Virus record (IMG/VR): IMGVR_UViG_3300026519_000019
Coordinates: 1 to 46,654 of that record
Length of the DNA stretch: 46,654 bases
Strand: one strand, 5' to 3'
Source of the DNA: a virus
Part shown: piece after piece, positions 1-5,748 of the stretch
How positions within the stretch are numbered: the stretch's first letter is position 1
How the letters are laid out: every line of letters begins with the position of its first letter
Program-made: the position numbers and the translations under genes
Notes under the pieces: generated by a model
What the model was told of the DNA's origin: nothing
Database searches by the model: none
Seen by the model: only the letters and a program-made list of their open reading frames with translations

Positions 1-37
1 ACACGTAACAAGCTAAAAAGCCGTTTTAATAATCTAA

Positions 38-301
38 TTAGGCAGGCCCAATTATTTCAAATCCTTGATGCTCTATTCTCCATTTTAATTCACCGTTTTC
101 GATGTGCTCCTTGCTGTACAGGAACCCATCATTACCAAGCATATAAGATTTAGCGGATCGTTTTGTGAATATTCCGTGCCATTTACCAATCTTAGGATCA
201 CATTCAGAGCATAACGCTTTTCCGCCCTTGCCCCTTATCCAGTATCTACTTGTAGCTGTGTTTTCAACACAACCACAACCTTCACATTTGAAAATAGGCA
301 T
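38..301 (-). CDS. Small zinc-ribbon phage protein
   Basis: This 87-residue protein has two cysteine pairs near its N-terminus (CEGCGC and, after about 20 residues, CSEC followed by DPKIGKWHG), the pattern of a small treble-clef or zinc-ribbon fold. Similar CxxC/CSECDP-x-IGKWHG proteins are common among phage early genes, where their function is unknown. An in-frame start lies ten codons upstream, at 331. I chose 301 because a near-consensus AGGAGG (complement of 311-316) sits 9 nt before that ATG. It is the last gene of the leftward early cluster and its stop is 37 nt from the window edge. A nucleic-acid-binding or host-takeover role is inference. Confidence 0.8.
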   Translation of the reverse strand: MPIFKCEGCGCVENTATSRYWIRGKGGKALCSECDPKIGKWHGIFTKRSAKSYMLGNDGFLYSKEHIENGELKWRIEHQGFEIIGPA

Positions 302-375
302 ATTAGATAACCTCCTATAGCTCCTCGACATATTCCCACGGCTCGGTGAGGTTGCTCAATGGTTATTTACAATTG

Positions 376-402
376 ATTATAAATTTCTCAGTTTCACACA
401 AA
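376..402 (-). promoter_or_regulatory. Candidate leftward promoter
   Basis: On the minus strand a perfect TATAAT hexamer (complement of 376-381) lies about 75 nt upstream of the start at 301. A weak -35-like CTTTGT/TTTGTG lies 15-16 nt further upstream. The gap between the genes at 301 and 439 is long for this cluster, which leaves room for a promoter. The -35 match is poor, so this is only a candidate. Confidence 0.25.
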
Positions 403-438
403 GCTTTAAGTATTTTCAATTCAAGTTCTATTTTTGCC

Positions 439-615
439 TCACTTTCCTATAGTCCAATATGCGGCAACATCTTTCACTCTATACTCCTCTTTCTTTCCGT
501 TATCGAATGTAGCCACTAAAGCGAGCACTTCATAGTGCCTTCTACGCTCTTTGATGCTTTTGATTCCTTTTATTATTTTAATGCTGCCGTCTTTATATGT
601 CATACAGAGTTTCAT
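439..615 (-). CDS. Small hypothetical early protein
   Basis: This 58-residue, strongly basic ORF starts MKLCMTYKDG and ends VAAYWTIGK. A good SD (GGAGTAAGGAC, about 4-8 nt before the ATG at 615) and its place in a run of leftward small genes support it. The composition (alternating charged and hydrophobic residues, a KERRRHYEV stretch) suggests a small beta-rich protein, possibly nucleic-acid binding, but I recognise no family. It is separated by 57 nt from the next upstream gene and is probably co-transcribed with it. Confidence 0.6.
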   Translation of the reverse strand: MKLCMTYKDGSIKIIKGIKSIKERRRHYEVLALVATFDNGKKEEYRVKDVAAYWTIGK

Positions 616-672
616 GTCCTTACTCCTTACTTTGAAATTGGTGCCAATTTTTCTTCCTACCCGCCTACTTAA

Positions 673-861
673 TTACCTCATAGTGTTTATCAGGGCTACA
701 CATTCCTGATACGTGTTGAAGGTCTTTAGAAAAGTATATCCGGGACGCTTTCCTCGAGAGTAAAACTTTTCAACTACGGAGTACTTGCCCCCCGCCAAGG
801 GGAGTATAACAAGCTCTCTAGGGGAATTATTTAGGTCATGCTCTTTTAGTGATTTTGTCAT
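673..861 (-). CDS. Small hypothetical early protein
   Basis: This 62-residue protein reads like a small beta-sheet domain: an ELVILPLAGGKYSVVEKFYSRGK stretch gives two or three strands and is followed by YTFLKTF and a C-terminal helix. The start at 861 is preceded by GGAGAAAAGCC, a good SD. The gene overlaps the 3' end of the upstream zinc-ribbon gene (836-1006) by 26 nt, typical of tightly packed phage early operons. No family was recognised, and no function can be assigned beyond membership of the early cluster. Confidence 0.65.
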   Translation of the reverse strand: MTKSLKEHDLNNSPRELVILPLAGGKYSVVEKFYSRGKRPGYTFLKTFNTYQECVALINTMR

Positions 862-1006
862 GGCTTTTCTCCGTTTCTGGCCCCGCTTGAAATTTCAAAG
901 CTTCCGGAATGTTATATTCATGATCACACCGAGAACACTTGTTTTTATCGTGGACATAAGAAACAGTGAGATCGTCGCACCACCCACACCATTCAAGTTC
1001 TCGCAT
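836..1006 (-). CDS. 56-residue zinc-ribbon protein
   Basis: The protein starts MRELEWCGWCDD and has two CxxC pairs, CGWC (residues 7-10) and CSRC (24-27), 13 residues apart. This is a minimal zinc-ribbon or zinc-knuckle arrangement. An AAGGGGGG tract on the minus strand lies about 8 nt before the ATG at 1006. The C-terminus is polar and basic (KITKRA). The arrangement suggests a small nucleic-acid or protein-binding module. With the gene at 38-301 it makes two zinc-ribbon proteins in 1 kb. Function is unknown. Confidence 0.65.
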   Translation of the reverse strand: MRELEWCGWCDDLTVSYVHDKNKCSRCDHEYNIPEALKFQAGPETEKSHDKITKRA

Positions 1007-1190
1007 TATCGGGCCCCCTTGTCACACAAAACAGCGGTGGCTTCTTTTTGGCTGTAAGAGGTTTGTTCATCCAGTCCCGTGCGATTTTAGCATCCTGTTT
1101 ACTTTCGAAATGCCACACTTTATGCCCGTTCCAAAGAAAGGGCCTCCTCTGGCCCGTTTTGATGTTTTTAATACTGAATAAGCGCTTCAT
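993..1190 (-). CDS. Small basic hypothetical protein
   Basis: This 65-residue basic protein starts MKRLFSIKNIKTGQRR and has a central WHFESKQDAKIARDWMN segment. That layout resembles the small strand-strand-helix domains often seen in phage early proteins. I chose the ATG at 1190 over the one at 1199 because GTGGAG lies about 10 nt before it, while the earlier ATG is too close to that SD. The stop overlaps the start of the downstream zinc-ribbon gene by 14 nt, so the two are probably translationally coupled. No family was recognised. Confidence 0.6.
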   Translation of the reverse strand: MKRLFSIKNIKTGQRRPFLWNGHKVWHFESKQDAKIARDWMNKPLTAKKKPPLFCVTRGPDNART

Positions 1191-1237
1191 TGTGTACATT
1201 CTCCACGTTAATTATTCATTAAAAAGCGTCCGTAACA

Positions 1238-1432
1238 CTATTTGTTCTTTTCCTCCTTTAGATTGATTGAACTGTAGAACCCGTGCACAAGGCGAGCATT
1301 GTTTCTTAGCAAGAATTCTCTCTCGAATTGCTGTGCCAATGTCCTGTGTTGATATAGTCCCAGACTACTTGCCTTGGTTCTTTCTCTTAGCATTCTGGCT
1401 ATCTTTTCTTTGGCTAGCCTGTTAGCAGACAT
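1238..1432 (-). CDS. Small helical hypothetical protein
   Basis: This 64-residue protein is basic and mostly helical (MSANRLAKEKIARMLRERTK at its start). A GAGAAG SD lies just upstream of the ATG at 1432. The gene contains an imperfect copy (1355-1367) of the palindrome TAGTCCCGGACTA, which is perfect at two other places in this arm. Function is unknown. The charge and helicity are compatible with a small DNA-binding or host-regulatory peptide, but this is inference. Confidence 0.55.
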   Translation of the reverse strand: MSANRLAKEKIARMLRERTKASSLGLYQHRTLAQQFEREFLLRNNARLVHGFYSSINLKEEKNK

Positions 1433-1541
1433 AAATACTTCTCGTTTTGAGGATACGCTACTATAGTAATGCCTTAATAAATACTATGCAACCTAAAAGG
1501 GCTTGGTGCATACCTATCAGAACCGACATAGTACCATAGTC

Positions 1542-1658
1542 TTACCAAGGAAATTTGCGGTCAATCCAGTCCGCAACACTTCCAAGGATAATGAACATAA
1601 ACAGAATTATCATGGCAATGGCAAGCCACGCAAAGATAAGATCAAGTGTGTCCATCAT
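1542..1658 (-). CDS. 38-residue single-span membrane peptide
   Basis: This short ORF begins with two Met codons and encodes an acidic N-terminus (MMDTLD), one uninterrupted hydrophobic helix of about 22 residues (LIFAWLAIAMIILFMFIILG) and a charged tail (DWIDRKFPW). A strong SD (AAAAGGAGTAAACAAC) precedes it, and the palindrome at 1680-1696 lies 22 nt upstream of the start. The layout fits a small inner-membrane phage peptide, such as a superinfection-exclusion or lysis-modulating factor. No homology is recognised, and the functional suggestion is inference. Confidence 0.6.
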   Translation of the reverse strand: MMDTLDLIFAWLAIAMIILFMFIILGSVADWIDRKFPW

Positions 1659-1679
1659 GTTGTTTACTCCTTTTTGTGG

Positions 1680-1696
1680 AGTAGTCCCGGACTACT
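1680..1696. promoter_or_regulatory. 17-nt palindrome, candidate operator
   Basis: The sequence AGTAGTCCCGGACTACT is an exact inverted repeat with 8-nt arms around a single C. It lies just upstream of the SD of the membrane-peptide gene. The core TAGTCCCGGACTA recurs exactly at 2776-2788 and with one mismatch at 1355-1367. Symmetry and repetition upstream of leftward genes suggest a binding site for a dimeric regulator, but no regulator gene was identified here. Confidence 0.45.
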
Positions 1697-1824
1697 CTGT
1701 TTTAATCACCTTTTTCAAAAAGACGGCCCAGTATGACACATTAAGAAAAGAGAAGCAACCTATATAGAATTGTTCTCTTTGTCTCAATTCGCTATGTGTT
1801 TCAGCACAATAACAGCATAACGGC

Positions 1825-1855
1825 ATAGAGCGCTCACATTCCGCAAACGCTCTAT
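1825..1855. repeat. Inverted repeat after the 242-residue gene
   Basis: ATAGAGCG (1825-1832) and its exact complement CGCTCTAT (1848-1855) flank a 15-nt loop, 12 nt beyond the stop of the leftward gene at 1867. It could form a hairpin that ends or stabilises that transcript. No U tract follows on either strand, so intrinsic termination is doubtful. It could equally be a protein-binding site. Confidence 0.4.
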
Positions 1856-1866
1856 ACCCTTACTTG

Positions 1867-2595
1867 TTAGTGTTGATTGATTACTACGTTCCCCTCTGCG
1901 GGCGGTGCTTGTGGCGGCACAGGCACTAGCTCTTTCAGTACCTTGGCATAACGTTGCTGAACCTTCACTAGGGCCACCACCATCTTTTCTTGCTGATCTT
2001 CTGGCAAATCCTTGTATTGCATGCTCAGAGCGTTAAGAAGATCGGGAAACGACAAGGCCGCTTCCTCCTCACCCACGGCACGTAGATCTGCAACCCGGAT
2101 CGGTGTCACTGATGCTTTGTGCTGTTCTTTTTGGCGTTCTTTCTTCCGTGCGTCGTTTAGGGCTTCCCGAAGTTTCTTTTCAATACATTCCCCTTTGTCG
2201 TTACAGTAATCCGTTACTACCAGCCCGTAATCCGTCCAAGCCTTGACGATATTGCTTTTGGCCTGCGTCCAACACTTCGGGATTACCCTACTGTAGAAGT
2301 CTCCAGCACGTTGAGGATCCTTAAGGAACTGTTCCGCAGCGTAGCATTTGCCGAGGAACCCGCTAGGATCTCCTTTCAGGTCACCACGTGCTGTTGGACT
2401 GGTACCGACGCGGAATTTGTTATGCTTGACAAACCTCTTGGCCAAGGACATTAATTCACCGGCTACGGAGCCTTTGCTGTCGTTCAGATCGTCGATGCCC
2501 ATCTGCAAATTCATGGCGTCGATCATGACTTTTTCAAAGCTGTCCCATTCGCTTGTGGCGGTATCAGCCAGCACAGTGTTTTCTTTGTTACTCAT
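1867..2595 (-). CDS. Hypothetical early protein, 242 residues
   Basis: This is the first gene of the leftward transcript and the largest of the early cluster. The start at 2595 has an AAAGGAG SD. The N-terminal half (about residues 15-130) is helical, with a region around FLGKCYAAEQFLKD and AKSNIVKAWTDYGLV. Residues 140-165 form a highly charged segment (ARKKERQKEQHK). A helical C-terminal part (LLNALSMQYKDLPEDQQEKM) ends in a Pro/Ala-rich tail. I recognise no domain. Its promoter-proximal place beside the divergent AT-rich region would suit a replication or regulatory protein, which is inference only. Confidence 0.75.
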   Translation of the reverse strand: MSNKENTVLADTATSEWDSFEKVMIDAMNLQMGIDDLNDSKGSVAGELMSLAKRFVKHNKFRVGTSPTARGDLKGDPSGFLGKCYAAEQFLKDPQRAGDFYSRVIPKCWTQAKSNIVKAWTDYGLVVTDYCNDKGECIEKKLREALNDARKKERQKEQHKASVTPIRVADLRAVGEEEAALSFPDLLNALSMQYKDLPEDQQEKMVVALVKVQQRYAKVLKELVPVPPQAPPAEGNVVINQH

Positions 2596-2775
2596 GTCAT
2601 ATTACTCCTTTGGTTGTGTGAAAGATACACTCAGGGATGATCACTCAAGAATGACCATCGTGGAGTGCACACTTCACCCACCGACATGGGTACGTATCGA
2701 ATTGTTAGAGAGCCTTGCTTACTATCTACAGGCCAAAGCATAGCACGTGATGAGGCCTCGTGCAACCCCTTCAAA

Positions 2776-2788
2776 TAGTCCCGGACTA
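2776..2788. promoter_or_regulatory. Second copy of TAGTCCCGGACTA palindrome
   Basis: This is an exact copy of the 13-nt core found at 1680-1696, with 6-nt arms and a central C. It lies about 180 nt upstream of the first leftward gene (start 2595), where an operator or activator site for early transcription would be expected. The match to the other copy is direct. The regulatory role is inferred. Confidence 0.4.
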
Positions 2789-2896
2789 CATCAATTAGTG
2801 AAAAGCAAAAAAAAAAAAATGATAAGGAAAGTGTTCCCCGTGGAACGTACTGTCTGTGCCAGTGATTGTAAAGCTAAATGCTTCTCATTTTCAGGA

Positions 2897-2930
2897 GGGG
2901 GTAGGGGGGGGGAAACATAGGGGCTGTGGG
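2897..2930 (+). other. G-quadruplex-like G tract
   Basis: Four G runs of 5, 9, 4 and 3 are separated by loops of 2, 7 and 4 nt (TA, AAACATA, CTGT), matching the standard four-run G-quadruplex pattern. It stands out sharply in an otherwise AT-rich intergenic region. Whether it folds, or has any role in replication or transcription, cannot be told from sequence. Confidence 0.5.
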
Positions 2931-3304
2931 AATATGGAGTATTGAAGTGGAACAAATTTTTTAATATTTTTTTACTTTGCATTCTGAGCAAACAAGAGAC
3001 AAAATAAGCACAATTTGACTGTCCCAAAACAAAAATAAAAGCACGTCTAAGGAAGGAAAAACCAGTAATAAAAACTCCCAAAAAATAAAAGGGTCCTGGT
3101 AATATTTTTTTAAAACCTAAACTTGTGAGGGGCTAGTGCAAACGTTACCCACTTTTTGGGGGAAGTAGGTGAAGTGTTAGTAGTCACTAACTAAGAAAAT
3201 AAAGTTCAATTTAAATTCCTTTATAAAACAAGCACTTATAAAATAATTTAAATATTTATGGAACTATTTTTAAAAGATGGTGTCTAAGTACATAAAGTAA
3301 TTAA

Positions 3305-3337
3305 TAATACTTAGTGAATTAAGTGAACTTAGTATTA
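3305..3337. repeat. Near-palindrome in AT-rich region
   Basis: TAATACTTAGT and ACTTAGTATTA face each other across an 11-nt spacer with one mismatch in the arms. The same TAATACTTA word recurs around 3390-3400. Clusters of such AT-rich inverted and direct repeats are typical of origins, of packaging sites next to terS, or of regulator-binding sites. Which applies here is unknown. Confidence 0.35.
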
Positions 3338-3548
3338 TCAAGTAGATGTGATTACTTGTAATTACATATACGCTTAATAAGTACTTAAGTAATAATACTT
3401 ATATTATATGAATATAATTAATAATATGAACTGGTGAATATTATTAGTTGTATGAAATATAATTTAGTATTATATTGCGAACATGTTGATGTAATCAGCA
3501 TAAGGAGCAATAGGTACTTCAATAATTTTTTTATATAAAAAATATAAT

Positions 3549-4091
3549 ATGCCTACTAAAACAATAGAACATAAAACAAGAGAAATAATAGATACTCTGT
3601 ACAATATGCAACATAGTGCAGAAACTGTACTTGCTGTTGCTCGTACATATGCAGCTACTGGTAATCTGTCCGCAGCTGCCCGAGATAACGAAGTATCTTT
3701 TGAAACAGTAAAGTACTGGAAACAGAAAGATTGGTTTAATTCTATTCTTGAGTTATGCAGACAAGAGTTGCAGAGTAAGCTAGACGTAAAACTCACATCT
3801 CTTATAGACGATGTAGTAGAACACATACAAGACAGGCTCGATAACGGAGACTGGAATCAAAGAGGAACTCAGCGCATTCCTGTAAATATGAAAGTTCTTC
3901 TTCAGGCTATATCTGTCCTGTACGACAAGAGAGCCCTTATTAGAGGAGAGCCTACTTCTCGTATTGAGAGGGTATCAACAGAACAACGCCTGAACAAACT
4001 CTCCCGTAGATTTGCAGAACTTCCTACAAAAGCACAAGAGTTCATTGTCAATAATATTGATGATGACAGCGAAGAAAGAGTAGAGCATTAA
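3549..4091 (+). CDS. terS: Terminase small subunit (module 1)
   Basis: This 180-residue protein lies immediately upstream of a terminase large subunit, the usual TerS place. An N-terminal helix-turn-helix is visible at about residues 35-60 (GNLSAAARDNEVSFETVKYWKQKDW), as in DNA-recognising small terminase subunits. A long helical oligomerisation region follows (about 64-120), then a charged tail. TerS binds phage DNA and hands it to the packaging motor. The ATG at 3549 has no visible SD, being preceded by an A/T run (TATATAAAAAATATAAT), so translation may be leaderless or SD-independent. No better-placed start exists. Assignment rests on position and HTH, not on clear family identity. Confidence 0.75.
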   Translation: MPTKTIEHKTREIIDTLYNMQHSAETVLAVARTYAATGNLSAAARDNEVSFETVKYWKQKDWFNSILELCRQELQSKLDVKLTSLIDDVVEHIQDRLDNGDWNQRGTQRIPVNMKVLLQAISVLYDKRALIRGEPTSRIERVSTEQRLNKLSRRFAELPTKAQEFIVNNIDDDSEERVEH

Positions 4092-4140
4092 TCTGTGCCG
4101 TCCACAAAAGCACAATGTAAAAAAGAAAGGAAAATAAGGT

Positions 4141-5589
4141 TTGCCAGTAAAAACACCTCTTAATACAAAGATATTAGAAGGATTTACAGGCTCCTGCTTA
4201 ACACACACTTTTGATGATCCTCAGCCAATACCCCAGTTTCACAGAGAATTATGGAAACTTTGTTGTGGTTCTTCTAAATATGTAGCGGTAGCTGCGCCGA
4301 GGGGCCACGCAAAATCAACAGCAGTAACACTTTCTTATGTACTTGCCACCGCTCTATTCAGAGAACACACGTATATAATAATTATATCTGATACAGAGTC
4401 TCAAAGCACAGAGTTCCTTAATGACATAAAGATGCAGCTCATAGAAAACGAAGATATTCGAGATCTGTTTGGAGTTGGCAAGTTCATAAAGGACAGTGAA
4501 ACCAACATTATTGTCGAAATGGATGACGGACACAAGTTCCGTATAATGGCCAAAGGAGCAGGGCAACGCATTCGTGGCCGTAAGTGGAGAAACAAACGCC
4601 CCGATCTCATCGTAGTAGATGATTTGGAAGACGATGAGGCAGTAGAGAACAAAGAACGCAGAGCCAAGTTATATGGATGGTTCACAAACGCCGTCATACC
4701 CGCCCTAAGCGACTCCGGCAAAATAAGAGTAGTAGGCACTATCCTGCACATGGACAGCGTTTTAGAGAAGCTCCTGAACAAAAAGTCGTGGAGAACTCGC
4801 AGATATGCAGCACACAATGCCGACTTCTCAGAAATATTATGGCCGGAGAAGTTTCCTAAAGAAAGATTAGAGGCCATAAGAGAGTCCTTTGTAGAGGACG
4901 GAAATCCTTCTGGATATTCACAAGAATACTTAAATCATCCTATAGATGAAAGTACTGCTTATTTCAGAAGAGACGATTTTCAGTTTTATAATCCTGATAT
5001 AATAAAAAATAAGAATTTAACATATTATACTGCAGCAGACTTTGCTATAAGTCAGTCAGCTAAAGCCGATTATACTGTCCTATGTACTGTTGCAGTAGAT
5101 AGCGATAATAAGCTATATGTAGTAGATGTCAGAAGAGGTAGATGGGATGCACGAGAGATCATTGACGAAATGTTCAATGTGCAAATCAAGTACTCTCCTG
5201 AAATATTTACAGTAGAAGCGGGCGCCATAGAAAAGGCTATAGGAGCATTTCTTAATGAAGAGATGTTCAGAAGAGGAGTATTCCTTAATCTTAACAAGCT
5301 CGTTCCCGTGAACGATAAAGTATCTAGGGCCAGAAGTATTCAAGCTCGCTTACGACAAGGCGGAGTATTTTTTAACAATAACACAGAGTGGTACCCTGCA
5401 TTTGAGCAGGAATTAATAAGATTTCCTAGAGACGTACATGATGACCAAGTGGATGCCTTTGCTTGGATAGGACTTACTTTGGACCAGATCGTTCCTGGAT
5501 TGACTCCTGAAGAACAAGAGGACGAAGAATGGTACAAAGAGTTCGGAGAAGACGTAGATTTAGGAAGAAATGTTTGGACAGGATACTAG
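4141..5589 (+). CDS. terL: Terminase large subunit (module 1)
   Basis: This 482-residue packaging ATPase/nuclease has a Walker A variant PRGHAKST (residues 53-60), Walker B LIVVDDLED (D160, D161) and a VGTILH coupling-type motif near 198-203. The RNase H-like nuclease acidic residues are D300 (TAADFA), E359 (TVEAG) and D434/D437 (HDDQVDAF). It cuts concatemeric DNA and pumps it through the portal. The start is TTG at 4141, directly after an in-frame stop at 4135-4137, with AAAGG about 10 nt upstream. No early ATG exists in this frame. Arginines are often AGA/AGG, unlike the second TerL at 16507. The two TerLs share only generic motifs. Confidence 0.95.
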   Translation: MPVKTPLNTKILEGFTGSCLTHTFDDPQPIPQFHRELWKLCCGSSKYVAVAAPRGHAKSTAVTLSYVLATALFREHTYIIIISDTESQSTEFLNDIKMQLIENEDIRDLFGVGKFIKDSETNIIVEMDDGHKFRIMAKGAGQRIRGRKWRNKRPDLIVVDDLEDDEAVENKERRAKLYGWFTNAVIPALSDSGKIRVVGTILHMDSVLEKLLNKKSWRTRRYAAHNADFSEILWPEKFPKERLEAIRESFVEDGNPSGYSQEYLNHPIDESTAYFRRDDFQFYNPDIIKNKNLTYYTAADFAISQSAKADYTVLCTVAVDSDNKLYVVDVRRGRWDAREIIDEMFNVQIKYSPEIFTVEAGAIEKAIGAFLNEEMFRRGVFLNLNKLVPVNDKVSRARSIQARLRQGGVFFNNNTEWYPAFEQELIRFPRDVHDDQVDAFAWIGLTLDQIVPGLTPEEQEDEEWYKEFGEDVDLGRNVWTGY

Positions 5590-5595
5590 AGCACT

Positions 5596-5748
5596 ATGGA
5601 AAAAAAGAAAAGAAAGAAAAAGAAGGTTAAGAATTATATGCTGGGCTCTGGTCTTTTGGGAGGAGCAGCCCGTTCTCTAAAAGGACGTAAATCTAAGATT
5701 GATGCGGCCGTTGATGGCGCAGTAAAGAGAGATTATAAAGCTAAGTGA
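5596..5748 (+). CDS. 50-residue basic head-module protein
   Basis: This short ORF starts 6 nt after the terL stop and encodes an extremely lysine-rich N-terminus (MEKKKRKKKKVKNYMLG). A small Gly/Ala/Leu stretch (SGLLGGAARSLKG) and a basic tail follow. Its stop overlaps the GTG start of the portal gene (GTGA at 5745-5748), which implies translational coupling. Similar tiny basic proteins sit between terL and portal in other phages, as the MCGG protein does in module 2. A DNA- or portal-associated role is inference. Confidence 0.65.
   Translation: MEKKKRKKKKVKNYMLGSGLLGGAARSLKGRKSKIDAAVDGAVKRDYKAK

Larger units (their letters stand above)
2596..3548. other. Gene-free divergent intergenic region
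   Basis: About 950 nt without a credible gene separate the leftward early genes from the rightward head genes. It holds a TAGTCCCGGACTA palindrome (2776-2788), an A-rich tract (about 2805-2819), a G-run tract (2897-2930), and from about 3100 a very AT-rich stretch with repeated TAATACTTA-like words and a near-palindrome at 3305-3337. It must contain promoters for at least one and probably both directions. It could also hold a replication origin or the packaging recognition site next to terS. The latter two are inference. Confidence 0.6.

Noticed and set aside
785-1266. Overlapping forward ORFs in the early arm
   Set aside because: All are antisense to leftward ORFs with good SD sites and coherent protein patterns.
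2348-2743. Forward ORF of 131 residues opposite the 242-residue early gene
   Set aside because: Most of it is antisense to a better-supported leftward gene, it lacks an SD and it reads as low-quality mixed sequence.
2791-3081. Leftward 96-residue ORF in the intergenic region
   Set aside because: Low-complexity translation over poly-A and G-run tracts with no SD or recognisable pattern.
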